DNA from: Azospirillum griseum
Lineage (GTDB): Bacteria; Pseudomonadota; Alphaproteobacteria; Azospirillales; Azospirillaceae
DNA length: 64,000 nt
Assembly (NCBI RefSeq): GCF_003966125.1
Contig: NZ_RXMA01000011.1
Span: 1-64,000, forward strand
Direction: 5' to 3'
The notes beneath the pieces were generated by a model that saw only the letters and a list, made by a program, of their open reading frames with translations, did not search any database and had not been told where the DNA came from. This document shows, in pieces, positions 16,307 through 28,708 of this stretch. Within the stretch, counting starts at the first letter, position 1. Every line of letters begins with the position of its first letter. Made by a program: the position numbers and the translations under genes.

Positions 16307-17434
16307 ATGCCGCTGCCCTTCCTGTCCGGCCTGCGGGTCATCGACCTTGGCCAGTATCTGCCCGGCCCGCACGCCGCCCAGCTTCTCGGCGATCTGGGGG
16401 CGGAGGTGGTGAAGGTGGAGCCGCCGGACGGCGATCCGCTGCGTTTCCTGGGTCCGACGGACAGCGACGGCGTGACCGCCGCCTACAAAATCTTCACGGC
16501 GGGCAAGACCGTCGTCACCCTGGATCTGAAAACACCCGATGGCCGCGCCGGGCTGGAGGCGCTGATCCAACGGGCCGACGCGCTGGTCGAAAGCTACCGT
16601 CCCGGCGTGATGGAGAAGCTGGGGCTGGGCCGCGACCGGTTGCGGGCGCTGAATCCGCGCCTGGTCCACGCCAGCCTGTCGGGTTGGGGCTACAGCGGCC
16701 CCTACGCCACGCGGGCTGGGCATGATCTGAATTACATGGCGGTCGGCGGCGGGCTGGACGCCTCCGGCCTGCCCGATCAGCCGGTGATCTCCTATCTGCC
16801 GGTGGCCGATTTCGCCTCGGCCCAACAAACCGCTTTGGCGGTGGTCGCCGCACTGTTTGGGCGGGAGCGAACGGGCGAGGGCTGCTTCCTCGACCTGTCG
16901 ATCATGGAAACGGTGCTGGGCTGGCAGGGCATCAACCTGACCGCCGCCGCGCGCGGCCAGATGCCCCAACGGGGCGAAGCGCTGCTGTCGGGCGGGGTGG
17001 CCTGTTACCGCATCTACAAGACGGCGGACGGACGTTTCATCACCCTGTCGGCGCTGGAGCCGAAATTCTGGCGCGGCTTCTGCGCGGCGGTGGAGCGGCC
17101 CGATTGGGTGGCCCGGCAGGCCGATCCGCTGCCGCAACAGGCGCTGACGGCGGAACTCGCCACGCTGTTCGCCAGCCGCAGCCTGTCCGATTGGCAAACC
17201 CTGCTCGACCCGGTGGATTGCTGCTTTGAAGCGCTGCCGGAGATCGGGGAGATCGCCGCGCACCCGCACATCGCCGCGCGCGGGCAAATTCAAACCACCG
17301 ACGGGCCGGAACCGCTGGTGGAAACCCGGATGGGCCTGCGCGTCGATGGCGGCCAGCCCCCCGCCCGCACGCCCTGGCGGGCCAGCGACACCGCCACGGT
17401 GTTGGCCGCCTGGGACGGCAACACAACAGGCTAA
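16307..17434 (+). CDS. CaiB/BaiF family CoA-transferase, alpha-methylacyl-CoA racemase-like
   Basis: This 375-residue family III CoA-transferase begins LSGLRVIDLGQYLPGPHAAQLLGDLGAEVVKVEPP, the family hallmark. The racemase-type GHDLNYMAVGG motif (with the catalytic His) and the FADLS-like DLSIMETVLGW region favour alpha-methylacyl-CoA racemase over formyl- or carnitine-CoA transferases. The substrate is undetermined. It follows moaA by 66 bp and converges on the pentapeptide gene with a 4-bp overlap of the ends (17431-17434). No metabolic partner lies nearby. Confidence 0.85.
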   Translation: MPLPFLSGLRVIDLGQYLPGPHAAQLLGDLGAEVVKVEPPDGDPLRFLGPTDSDGVTAAYKIFTAGKTVVTLDLKTPDGRAGLEALIQRADALVESYRPGVMEKLGLGRDRLRALNPRLVHASLSGWGYSGPYATRAGHDLNYMAVGGGLDASGLPDQPVISYLPVADFASAQQTALAVVAALFGRERTGEGCFLDLSIMETVLGWQGINLTAAARGQMPQRGEALLSGGVACYRIYKTADGRFITLSALEPKFWRGFCAAVERPDWVARQADPLPQQALTAELATLFASRSLSDWQTLLDPVDCCFEALPEIGEIAAHPHIAARGQIQTTDGPEPLVETRMGLRVDGGQPPARTPWRASDTATVLAAWDGNTTG

Positions 17435-18732
17435 ACCGCCAACAGGGCCGCCGCGTCCCCCTCCTCCCGCACCGGCAGGGGGCCACGGCGGGCACCCGAC
17501 AGATAGGCGCGGGTCAGGTCCGCCGCGTCCTCGTCGCAACCGCGCAGGTCGGCGGAGCAGAGGTTCGCGTTTTCGAACACGGCGCTGGTGATGCGGGCAC
17601 CGGACAGCCGCGCCCCGCGCAGGTCGATGCCGCTCAGGGTGGCACCGGTCAGGTTGGCGGGCCACAGGCGGCCGGTCGGGGTGCCATCGGGCTTGCGCAA
17701 CTCGACCCGGCCGAAATCGGCGTCCCCCGCCCGCGCACCGGTCAGATCGGCCCCCATCAGATTGGCCCCGGTCAGGATCGCCTGATCCAGCTTCGCCCGG
17801 CTCAGATTGGCCCCGCCGAAATCGGTCAGCGACAGTTGCGCGTTGGACAGCGACGCCTCGCTCATCTGGGCGTTGCGAAAGACCGCACCGGACAGGTCGA
17901 CGGCGGTCAGATCGACCCCGCGCAAATCCATGCCGGTGAAATCCGCCCGCTCCCCGCGTGCCCCGCCGCTGTTGATCCACAAAGTGTGGCTGTCCAGCAT
18001 CCGCCGCACGTCGGGCGGCAGGGCGCTGGTGCTCTTCATGTAGATGGCACCGTTCAGGTTGGCCCCGACCACATCGGCCTTGGTGAAATCGACGTTGCGC
18101 ATCACCGCGTCGCGCAGATCGGCGTTGCGCAGGATGGTCTGGTTGAGCGTCGCGCCGTTCAGGATCGCCTGTTTCAGCTTGGCCCCGGTGAAATTGGCCT
18201 CGCTGAGGTCGGCCCCGGCCAGATTGGCGGCGAACAGGTTGGCCCCGGCGAAATCGGTGCCGCGCAACGCGCTGTTGGTCAGATCGGCGTGGCTGAGGTC
18301 GGCGTTTTTGAAGTTGACACCATCCAGGGAGGCGTCCTGCAGATTGGTGCGGTTGCGCACCTCCTCCCGGCCCGACACGAAGGTCAGGATCTGACCGGGG
18401 CGCAAATCCGCCTCTTCGAAATCGGTGCTGCGCAGATTGGCCTTGAGAAAATTCGCCCCGCGCAGATCGGCCCGGACGAAGCGGGACCCGACCAGCACCG
18501 CCCGGCTGAAATTGGCCCCGAACAGGTCGGACATGTCAAAGCTCACCCCCTCCAACTCGGCGTCGGAGAAGTTGACCTGGGTCAGAACCGCCGAATTGAG
18601 CGTGAAGCCCTTCAGCCGCAGTCCGGACAGGTCCACCGCCTTGGCCTGAAGCCGCACCCCGCCGGGACGGAGCTTCAGGTACATGAGATGGTCCCTGACC
18701 TGCTTCAGGAACTCCATGCTTCGATCGTTCAT
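17431..18732 (-). CDS. pentapeptide-repeat protein
   Basis: This 433-residue protein is almost entirely A(D/N)Lxx pentapeptide repeats, which fold into a right-handed quadrilateral beta-helix. Runs such as ANLFAANLAGADLSEANFTGA are visible from about residue 50 to 420. There are short interruptions near residues 110-130 (RPGQILTFVSGREE) and 225-255 (STSALPPDVRRMLDSHTLW). No signal peptide or membrane segment is obvious, so it is probably cytoplasmic. Functions vary in the family, from DNA mimicry against gyrase inhibitors to scaffolding, and nothing here decides. The AT-rich 145-bp gap upstream probably holds its promoter. Confidence 0.9.
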   Translation of the reverse strand: MNDRSMEFLKQVRDHLMYLKLRPGGVRLQAKAVDLSGLRLKGFTLNSAVLTQVNFSDAELEGVSFDMSDLFGANFSRAVLVGSRFVRADLRGANFLKANLRSTDFEEADLRPGQILTFVSGREEVRNRTNLQDASLDGVNFKNADLSHADLTNSALRGTDFAGANLFAANLAGADLSEANFTGAKLKQAILNGATLNQTILRNADLRDAVMRNVDFTKADVVGANLNGAIYMKSTSALPPDVRRMLDSHTLWINSGGARGERADFTGMDLRGVDLTAVDLSGAVFRNAQMSEASLSNAQLSLTDFGGANLSRAKLDQAILTGANLMGADLTGARAGDADFGRVELRKPDGTPTGRLWPANLTGATLSGIDLRGARLSGARITSAVFENANLCSADLRGCDEDAADLTRAYLSGARRGPLPVREEGDAAALLAV

Positions 18733-18877
18733 CGAGCCGTCCCCGTTCCAGCCCTATCGCGCCGACGATCATAGGCCGAATGGTCATACCGAAAAAGCTG
18801 CTATTACATATTGATGTGATTCTAAACCATCGCTGGAAAGAGTATCCCAACCGATCATTCCGCTGCCATGTCTGGTT

Positions 18878-20035
18878 TCAACCATCCTGGCGATAGGGCG
18901 ACAGTTCGGCCAACGCCGCCATGTCGGCGGCGACCGCCGCGCGTTCACGGACCAGATGATCGTCCAGCGCCTTGCGGAATCCGGGGTCGGCCACCCAATG
19001 GGCGCTGTGGGTTTCCACCGGCAGATAGCCGCGCTGGATCTTGTGCTCGCCCTGCGCCCCGGCCTCCACCCGCTTCAGTCCGCGCGCGATGGCGAAATCC
19101 AGGGCGCGGTAATAGCAGGCTTCGAAATGCAGATGGCGATAACGCCCGTCCGACCCCCAATTGCGGCCATAAAGCGTGTCGCTGCCCAGAAGGTTGAGCG
19201 CGCCCGCGACCCACGCGCCCTGATCCTCGCACATCACCAGCACGACGCGGTCGGCCATGGTCTGACCCAACCGGTCGAAAAACGCGCGGGTGAGATAGGC
19301 CCCGCCCCATTTGCGGTCGGCGGTGTCGAGGTAAAAGCGGTGGAAGGCGTCCCAATGCTCCGGCTTCAGGTCATCGCCGGTCAGGGTGTGCAGGCGGACA
19401 CCGCTGTCGGCCACCGCGCGCCGCTCCTTGCGGATGGCCTTGCGCTTGCGGGCGTTCAACGCCTCCAGAAACTCATCGAAGGTGGCGTAACCGCGATTGT
19501 CCCAATGATATTGCACGCCCACCCGGCGCAACCACCCGGCCTGTTCCAACCGGTCGGCGTCGGTGGCGTGGGGAAAGGTGACGTGGACCGACGACACGCC
19601 GTACCGCCGGGCCACCCGCTCCAACGCGGTGATCAGGGCGGCGGCGACCTCCTCCCCCGCGCCCGGAGCCAGCAGCAGGCGCGGGCCGGGGACCGGGGTG
19701 AAGGGAACCGCGACCTGAAGCTTGGGGTAATAACGCCCGCCCGCCCGTTCATAGGCGTTGGCCCAGGCGTGATCGAAGACGTATTCGCCGTAGGAATGGC
19801 TTTTCAGATAGGCGGGGACCGCCCCCACCAACCGCCCGCCGCCGTCAAAGGCCAGAAGATGGCTGGGTTGCCAACCGGTTTCGCCGCAGGCCGACCCCGA
19901 CTCCTCCGCCGCCAACAGGAAGGCGTGGCAGAGGAAGGGATTGTCGGGACCGGCGCAGGTGTCCCACGACGGGGCATCCACCGCGCCGATCCCGGTGATG
20001 ATCTTCACGGTGATGGCGTCCTGACCGTCCGGCAT
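18878..20035 (-). CDS. GNAT/FemAB-like N-acyltransferase family protein (COG3146)
   Basis: This 385-residue protein belongs to the proteobacterial COG3146 family, distantly related to FemAB peptidyltransferases with a tandem GNAT fold. Diagnostic segments are NPFLCHAFLLAAEESGS near the N-terminus, the basic RKRKAIRKERR helix in the middle, and GAQGEHKIQRGYLPVETHSAHW near the C-terminus. The ATG at 20035 has a good ribosome site (AGGGAGAAGGG); an upstream ATG at 20116 would add an unconserved leader. The biochemical role of the family is not established. It follows the RidA-family gene on the same strand. Confidence 0.85.
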   Translation of the reverse strand: MPDGQDAITVKIITGIGAVDAPSWDTCAGPDNPFLCHAFLLAAEESGSACGETGWQPSHLLAFDGGGRLVGAVPAYLKSHSYGEYVFDHAWANAYERAGGRYYPKLQVAVPFTPVPGPRLLLAPGAGEEVAAALITALERVARRYGVSSVHVTFPHATDADRLEQAGWLRRVGVQYHWDNRGYATFDEFLEALNARKRKAIRKERRAVADSGVRLHTLTGDDLKPEHWDAFHRFYLDTADRKWGGAYLTRAFFDRLGQTMADRVVLVMCEDQGAWVAGALNLLGSDTLYGRNWGSDGRYRHLHFEACYYRALDFAIARGLKRVEAGAQGEHKIQRGYLPVETHSAHWVADPGFRKALDDHLVRERAAVAADMAALAELSPYRQDG

Positions 20036-20130
20036 TGACCCTTCTCCCTTGCCGCCCCTGGTTCCGGGTGCGAGCCGGGACATGGTGTCTCCGCCGTTCG
20101 GAGGCAAGACGCCCACCGCGCCGCGACCGA

Positions 20131-20598
20131 TCAGGCGACTTCCAGAACCGCGTCCACTTCCACCGCAACGTTGCCCGGCAGCGACGACACGCCAACAGCG
20201 GCCCGCGCGTGCTTGCCCGCGTCACCGAACACGTCCTGCATCAGCTCCGACGCGCCGTTGATGACCAGCGGGTGATCGTGGAAGTCCGGGCCGGCGTTGA
20301 CGAAGCCGCCCAGCTTCAGCACGCGGGTGACGCGGTCCAGATCGCCGCCCAGCGCCGCCTTGGCCTGGGCCAGGATGTTCAGCGCGCACAGGCGGGCCGC
20401 CTCCTTGCCCTGTTCCAGCGTGTAATCCACACCGACCTTGCCGACGAATTTGCGCTCGCCGTTCCAGATGGTGATCTGGCCGGAGATGTACAGGGTGTTG
20501 CCCGAGCGCGTGTAACCGACATAGGCCGCCACCGGGGCCGCCGCCTGCGGCAGTTCGATGTTCAGTTCCGCCAGGCGCGCGTCGATCCGACTGGTCAT
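20131..20598 (-). CDS. RidA family protein
   Basis: This 155-residue protein is of the Rid/YjgF superfamily, which deaminates reactive enamine/imine intermediates. Motifs include VGYTRSGNTLYISGQI near residues 28-43, LGGFVNAGPDFHDHPLVINGAS, and the C-terminal HARAAVGVSSLPGNVAVEVDAV with its conserved Arg. It is slightly longer than classic RidA (about 130 residues), placing it with the other Rid subgroups. The ATG at 20598 is preceded by GGGAGAG. It is divergent from the flagellin gene across a 347-bp intergenic region. Confidence 0.92.
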   Translation of the reverse strand: MTSRIDARLAELNIELPQAAAPVAAYVGYTRSGNTLYISGQITIWNGERKFVGKVGVDYTLEQGKEAARLCALNILAQAKAALGGDLDRVTRVLKLGGFVNAGPDFHDHPLVINGASELMQDVFGDAGKHARAAVGVSSLPGNVAVEVDAVLEVA

Positions 20599-20945
20599 GA
20601 TGCTCTCCCGTTTCCGCCTTATAAGGCCGGTTTGGTTGGTTGACGGGGCGACCATACCCGCGCGGATCGGTGGATGGGAAGATTCCTCCCACGGACTCAC
20701 CGGCAGATCCATCCCCACCGGCAAAGTTTTCCCGGAATCTTTTTCGACTCCCCCAGCGGGCGTTCTGGCCCAGCGGATCGGCGATTTTTGCCGACTCGGA
20801 AATATTATTGTTATTAATCAATGAGTTATCCTGCAATTTTGGAGTTGGCACGGTCCTTGAAAGAGTGGTGTCACGCAAACGCACGTTGCCTCGCTCCGGT
20901 CAAAAGACCAGCCGCGAGGACAGCCTCAGAAGGAGACTTGGAGCC
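20599..20945 (+). promoter_or_regulatory. flagellin promoter region: IHF site and sigma54-like promoter
   Basis: This 347-bp gap holds the flagellin control region. At 20816-20828 is a perfect match to the IHF consensus WATCAANNNNTTR (AATCAATGAGTTA) within an AT-rich stretch. Downstream, at 20845-20860, TTGGCACGGTCCTTGA matches the sigma54 -24/-12 consensus TTGGCACG-N4-TTGC except for the final C. This predicts a start near 20872 and a leader of about 75 nt. A ribosome site (AGAAGGAGAC) precedes the ATG at 20946. An IHF site a short way upstream of a -24/-12 element is the normal design of activator-dependent sigma54 promoters. Confidence 0.62.
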
Positions 20946-22808
20946 ATGGCCAACGACGTCACTCTCACCGCCGCAATGCGCACCAACCTGCTGCAACTGC
21001 AGGGGACCCAGTCGAACATCGACAAGAAGCAGAACATTCTGTCGACCGGCAACAAGATCAACTCGGCCCTCGACGGCCCGACCGCCTTCTTCGCTGCCAA
21101 GGGCTTGACCCAGCGCGCGGGCGACCTGTCGTCGCTGAAGGACGCGATGGGCCAGTCGATCAGCACCATCAAGGCTGCCGACAAGGGCCTGACCTCGATC
21201 GACAGCATGATCGACCAGGCCAAGGGCCTGACCACCGCCGCCTACGCCGCGCTGGGCACGGACGCCGCCTCGGTCGCCACCCGCAAGTCTCTGGCCGCCC
21301 AGTTCAACAATCTGAAGGACCAGATCGACAAGCTGGCCGGTGACAGCGGCTATCAGGGCAAGAACCTGATCGGCGGCAACGGCCTGCGGCTGGACAGCAC
21401 CAGCACCTCGCGCCAGGCGGTCAACACCATCCAGGGCATCGAAAACGCCCGCGCCACCAACGTCATCTCGGCGGACACCTATTCCATCCGCGTCAAGGGC
21501 AAGGGGACCATCGAAGGCGCGGTCGGCGACATCGGCAGCGCGGAAAACGCGCACGGCCTGACCGGCCTGAAGCTGTCGGGCAAGATGGCCACCACGCTGG
21601 GCAGCTTCTCCGACGTGCAGATCGAGGTGCGCGGCGCTTCGGGCCGCGAGCGCTCCTTCATCATCACCGACGGCAAGGAAAGCCGGACGATCTCCTACTT
21701 CGACAACAACCAGACCATCGACACCAAGCTGGCGACCGCCGCCACCTCCGGCGTGGCGCAGTCTTCGCAGGTGTCGATTGGCGGGACGATCGAAGCGGGT
21801 GACATCTTCACGGTGACGGTGGAAGGCCAGACCTTCAGCTACACCGCAACGTCCTCCGACGTGGCCGTTGGTCAAACCGGTCGGGCGAACATCGCTTCGC
21901 AGCTCCGCGCCTCGATCAACAGCGCGCTGGCGACCGGTGGTCGTTTGAACGGCAAGGATCTGGCATCCACCTCGGTCGGTACCCAGGGAACCATCACGCT
22001 GACCGGTGCCACCACCGCCGGTGTGGCCCGTGAAGTGACGCTGTCGGCCTCCACCACCAACGCGCTGACCAAGCACATCTCGGAAAGCTTCTCGTCGGGC
22101 ACCGTCGTGTCCTTCACCGTGGACCGCAAGCTGCTGGAATCCGCGAACAACTCCGGCAACGGCATCTCGGTGATCGAAAAGAAGGTCGATCTCCAGGTTC
22201 AGATCACCAACCTGAACGGCGCGCAAATCACCCGCGATGGCATGAACAACCGGGGTGAAGCCAAACTGGCCGATGGCGACCAGTCCTTCGCGTTCGACAG
22301 CGGCACCGTCCGTCTGAAGATCGACCAGCAGACCATCCAGCAGGCGGCCTCGGCCAACTGCTCCGCCAACATCGTGACCAAGCAGGTGACGGACGCCAAC
22401 ACGTCGAACGACCTGACGGTGCAGTTGAACGAACGCAACACCAACACCATCAACGTCACCACGGTGAACCTGACCACCAGCGGCCAAGGCCTGCGGTTGG
22501 ACTCGGCGCAAAACGACTGGACCGACCGCGCGGACATCGACAAGGCGGTCGCCGGTCTGGATTTCGCCAAAGCCACGGTGCGGTCGGCCTCGCAACAGCT
22601 CTCGACCAACCTGAACATCATCACCACCCGTGAAACCTTCACCAAGGAGTTCAGCGACGTCCTGACCGAAGGTGCCAGCAAGCTGACGCTGGCCGACCAG
22701 AACGAAGAGGGTGCCAGCCTGCTGATGCTGCAGACCCGGCAACAGCTCGGCACCATCGCCCTGACCCTGGCCAACCAGTCGCAACAGTCGATCCTGCGTC
22801 TGTTCTAA
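20946..22808 (+). CDS. flagellin
   Basis: This 620-residue filament protein has conserved D0/D1 helices at both ends: MANDVTLTAAMRTNLLQLQ and SALDGPTAFFAAKGL at the N-terminus, and GASKLTLADQNEEGASLLMLQTRQQL...QSILRLF at the C-terminus. Between them is a long beta-rich variable domain of roughly 400 residues, Thr/Ser/Asn-rich and surface-exposed. It therefore exceeds the usual 270-500 residue range. A single cysteine (Cys472, SANCSAN) lies in the variable region, which is rare in flagellins. The gene is monocistronic, with a sigma54-like promoter upstream and a strong hairpin 38 bp after the stop. A chemoreceptor follows. Confidence 0.93.
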   Translation: MANDVTLTAAMRTNLLQLQGTQSNIDKKQNILSTGNKINSALDGPTAFFAAKGLTQRAGDLSSLKDAMGQSISTIKAADKGLTSIDSMIDQAKGLTTAAYAALGTDAASVATRKSLAAQFNNLKDQIDKLAGDSGYQGKNLIGGNGLRLDSTSTSRQAVNTIQGIENARATNVISADTYSIRVKGKGTIEGAVGDIGSAENAHGLTGLKLSGKMATTLGSFSDVQIEVRGASGRERSFIITDGKESRTISYFDNNQTIDTKLATAATSGVAQSSQVSIGGTIEAGDIFTVTVEGQTFSYTATSSDVAVGQTGRANIASQLRASINSALATGGRLNGKDLASTSVGTQGTITLTGATTAGVAREVTLSASTTNALTKHISESFSSGTVVSFTVDRKLLESANNSGNGISVIEKKVDLQVQITNLNGAQITRDGMNNRGEAKLADGDQSFAFDSGTVRLKIDQQTIQQAASANCSANIVTKQVTDANTSNDLTVQLNERNTNTINVTTVNLTTSGQGLRLDSAQNDWTDRADIDKAVAGLDFAKATVRSASQQLSTNLNIITTRETFTKEFSDVLTEGASKLTLADQNEEGASLLMLQTRQQLGTIALTLANQSQQSILRLF

Positions 22809-22845
22809 GACGGGGGTCTCCCCTAGGCAAACGTGCCGCGTCGAT

Positions 22846-22867
22846 GGGCGCCCCGGTCGGGGCGCCC
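22846..22867 (+). terminator. terminator hairpin after flagellin
   Basis: A perfect 9-bp stem GGGCGCCCC / GGGGCGCCC with a GGTC loop lies 38 bp after the flagellin stop. Only a weak T-rich tail follows. Position and stability suggest a transcript end or mRNA-stabilising hairpin. Confidence 0.7.
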
Positions 22868-23089
22868 ACTCGCGTTTCTGGACACCGCATCTTCCCCCTT
22901 GATTTGCGTGGTGGCCCGAACCTATCTCGCTCTTGGTTGAGAGAACCGAGAGGGCGAAGCGCGCCGACTCGGCTCCGGCGCAAAACATTGTTGCCCGTCA
23001 TGCGGATAAACAATTCGTAGCAAATTTCCGATACTGTTCCGTCCATCCTGCCGACCCAGGTCCATTTCTTCCAATCAGGAACGACATCC

Positions 23090-24796
23090 ATGGCCTCCCT
23101 GCTGAACGCCCCCATCCGCACCCGCCTGTTCCTGGGATTTGGCGCGGTCCTTCTGCTTCTGGTGAGCCTGACCGTGGTCGGCGTGAACGAGGTGCGGAAG
23201 ATCGACACCGATCTGACGATCATCAACGACGTCAACAGCGTCAAACAACGCCACGCCATCAATTTCCGGGGCAGCGTCCACGACCGCGCGATCGCGCTGC
23301 GCGACGTGGTGCTGGTTCCGGACTCGATTCTGCCGACCGTTCTGGGTGACATCGACCGGTTGACCGGCTTTTACGCCGAGGCCGCCAAGCAGCTTGACGC
23401 GCTGGTCGCCACCATGGCCGCCAGCATCAGCCCGGAGGAACGGGCGATGATCGCGGCGATCAAGGAGACGGAAGCCAAGACCCTGCCGTTGATCAAGAAG
23501 GTCATCGACACCCGCAAGGCCAACAACATCCCGCAGGCCCAGGAAGCCCTGCTGGCCGACACCCGCCCGGCTTTCAACGAATGGCTGACCCGCATCAACG
23601 CCTTCATCGATCTGCAGGAAAAGAAGAACAACGTTCTGGCCGCCCACGCCAGCGTCCTTGCCCGTGGCTTCCAGACCCTGATGGTGACGCTGTGCGCGGT
23701 GGCCCTGCTGCTGGCCATCGGCTTTGCCCTGTGGACGCTGGGGGCGCTGCGCCCGCTGCGCCGCCTGACCGACAGCACGCTGAAGCTGGCCAAGGGTGAT
23801 TTCACCGTCGTGGTTCCGCACGCCCAGGGCAACGACGAGATCGCCCAGATCACCGGCGCGGTCGAGATCCTCAAGACCAACGCCGCCGAGGCCGACGCCT
23901 TCCGCCGCCGTCAGGCGGAGAGCGAGCAGGCCGCCGACGCGAAGAAGCGGGCGGAGATGAACGCGCTGGCCGACCGTTTCGAAAGCGAGGTCAAGGGCGT
24001 CGTCAACAACGTCTCCGCCTCCTCCGACGATGTCCGCACGCTGGCGCGCAGCCTGAGCAGCACCGCCGAGCAGACCGAAAGCAAGGCGACCACCGTGGCC
24101 GCCGCGTCCGAACAGGCGTCGGTCAACGTCCAGACCGTCGCCGCTGCGGCGGAGGAACTCGCCGCCTCCATCTCCGAAATCGGCCGCCAGATCGGCGAAA
24201 GCACCCGCAAGGCCAAGCAGGCCGCCGATCAGGCCGACGGGACCAACCGCATCGTCGATGGCCTGTCGTCGAAGGCCAACCAGATCGGCGACGTGGTGAA
24301 CCTGATTTCCAGCATCGCCGGACAAACCAACCTGCTGGCGCTGAACGCCACCATCGAAGCCGCGCGGGCCGGTGAAGCGGGCAAGGGCTTCGCCGTGGTG
24401 GCCAGCGAGGTGAAGAGTCTCGCCAACCAGACCGCCAAGGCGACCGATGACATTTCCCAGCAGATCGCGGAAATCCAGTCGGCCACCGCCGACGCGGTCG
24501 CCGCGATCAAGAACATCGCCGCCACCATCGGCGAGGTGAACAGCATCGTCGGGACCATCGCCGAGGCGGTGGACGGCCAGAACGCCGCCACCATGGAAAT
24601 CGCCCGCAACGTCCAGCAGGCCGCCGCCGGCACGAACGAGGTGTCGTCCTCGATCAACGGCGTGCTGCACGCGGCGGCGGAAACCGGCGGCGGGGCCAAC
24701 CGCCTGCTGACCTCGTCGGGCGAGCTGTCCAAGCAGGCCGAACTGCTGCGCACGCAGGTGGACCGCTTCCTGGCCAGCGTGCGGTCAGGCGGTTGA
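23090..24796 (+). CDS. methyl-accepting chemotaxis protein (4HB-HAMP-MCP signal)
   Basis: This 568-residue transmembrane chemoreceptor has TM1 near residues 11-33 and a periplasmic four-helix-bundle sensor (about 35-195). TM2 lies near 198-220, followed by a HAMP domain ([19 protein letters not shown]). The cytoplasmic hairpin tip carries the conserved [17 protein letters not shown] and [30 protein letters not shown] segments, which bind CheA/CheW. It lacks a C-terminal CheR/CheB-tethering pentapeptide. Its ligand is unknown. It lies downstream of the flagellin and ahead of a bacteriohemerythrin, suggesting motility plus oxygen-related sensing. Confidence 0.95.
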   Translation: MASLLNAPIRTRLFLGFGAVLLLLVSLTVVGVNEVRKIDTDLTIINDVNSVKQRHAINFRGSVHDRAIALRDVVLVPDSILPTVLGDIDRLTGFYAEAAKQLDALVATMAASISPEERAMIAAIKETEAKTLPLIKKVIDTRKANNIPQAQEALLADTRPAFNEWLTRINAFIDLQEKKNNVLAAHASVLARGFQTLMVTLCAVALLLAIGFALWTLGALRPLRRLTDSTLKLAKGDFTVVVPHAQGNDEIAQITGAVEILKTNAAEADAFRRRQAESEQAADAKKRAEMNALADRFESEVKGVVNNVSASSDDVRTLARSLSSTAEQTESKATTVAAASEQASVNVQTVAAAAEELAASISEIGRQIGESTRKAKQAADQADGTNRIVDGLSSKANQIGDVVNLISSIAGQTNLLALNATIEAARAGEAGKGFAVVASEVKSLANQTAKATDDISQQIAEIQSATADAVAAIKNIAATIGEVNSIVGTIAEAVDGQNAATMEIARNVQQAAAGTNEVSSSINGVLHAAAETGGGANRLLTSSGELSKQAELLRTQVDRFLASVRSGG

Positions 24797-24853
24797 CAGA
24801 GGGCGGCTGATCGACAGCCGTTCGTCACCCCGCGTCAAAACGTAGCAAAACCA

Positions 24854-24889
24854 CCGCCGGGCGCACGCCCCGCTTGATGCGCCCGGCGG
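24854..24889 (+). terminator. terminator-like hairpin after the chemoreceptor gene
   Basis: A perfect 12-bp stem CCGCCGGGCGCA / TGCGCCCGGCGG with a 12-nt loop lies 57 bp past the chemoreceptor stop. A second imperfect inverted repeat (GGGCTTCC ... GGAAAGCCC) follows immediately before the hemerythrin gene. No T-run is present. Confidence 0.6.
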
Positions 24890-24937
24890 CTGCGATTAGA
24901 CGAAGGGCTTCCCTTTTTCAGGAAAGCCCGAATCGTC

Positions 24938-25501
24938 ATGGTGTGCGACAGCGCGGAGTGTGGGGCGGTCGATTATGGCTCGCTGGTGTGGAGCGACGAC
25001 CTGCGTCTTGGCATCGACACCATCGACGACCAGCACCGCACCTGGATCGCGTTGGTCCAGGCCTATCAGAGCGCGGTGCGCGCCGGTGGCAGCGCCGAGG
25101 AGATCCAACGGACGCTGGACGCCGCCACCGCCTACACCGAAAGCCATTTCGCCGACGAACAGGCGGTGATGGAGGAAGCGGGCTACCCCTTCCTGGACGA
25201 TCATCTGGCCCAACACCGCCTAGCCTGGCGCCGCGTGAACGGCCTGAGCGCCGAGGCGCAACCGGCGGATGGAATTGACGCCCCGACCGACTCGGCCGCC
25301 GCCAGCTCCACCAACACCCCCACCAACACCAACGATCTGCGCGACAGCCTGGCCGATTTCCTGCCGCAATGGCTGATGCTGCACATCAACACCGCCGACC
25401 GCCAATTCGCCCGCTGGTACCGCAGCCGCCAGACCGGCGAGAACCCCTGCGCCCCGGCGGCGGTCGATGACGGTCGGGTGTTTTCCGACATTCCGCTGTA
25501 A
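24938..25501 (+). CDS. bacteriohemerythrin
   Basis: This is a 187-residue oxygen-binding diiron protein. All seven ligands are recognisable: His33 (DDQH), His70 and Glu74 (SHFADE), His89 and His93 (HLAQH), His149 and Asp154 (HINTAD). Between the third and fourth ligand helices lies an extra low-complexity linker of about 28 residues (Ala/Ser/Thr/Asn-rich, about 105-132), which lengthens it beyond the usual 130-150 residues. Bacteriohemerythrins carry or sense O2 or NO. The position just after a chemoreceptor may link it to aerotaxis, though it is a separate protein. Confidence 0.92.
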   Translation: MVCDSAECGAVDYGSLVWSDDLRLGIDTIDDQHRTWIALVQAYQSAVRAGGSAEEIQRTLDAATAYTESHFADEQAVMEEAGYPFLDDHLAQHRLAWRRVNGLSAEAQPADGIDAPTDSAAASSTNTPTNTNDLRDSLADFLPQWLMLHINTADRQFARWYRSRQTGENPCAPAAVDDGRVFSDIPL

Positions 25502-25504
25502 CCC

Positions 25505-25532
25505 CCCTCCCCCGCGCATCGGCGGGAGAGGG
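25505..25532. terminator. bidirectional GC-rich hairpin between bacteriohemerythrin and pgi
   Basis: An 11-bp stem with one mismatch (CCCTCCCCCGC / GCGGGAGAGGG) and a 6-nt loop sits between two convergent genes, 3 bp after the hemerythrin stop. It resembles the palindromes at 31424-31529 and 36055-36097 in base composition and position. Confidence 0.5.
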
Positions 25533-25561
25533 AAGACACAAGCTGTAGAGCTGCCGCCGGG

Positions 25562-28706
<3,145 letters not shown>

Positions 28707-28708
28707 TC

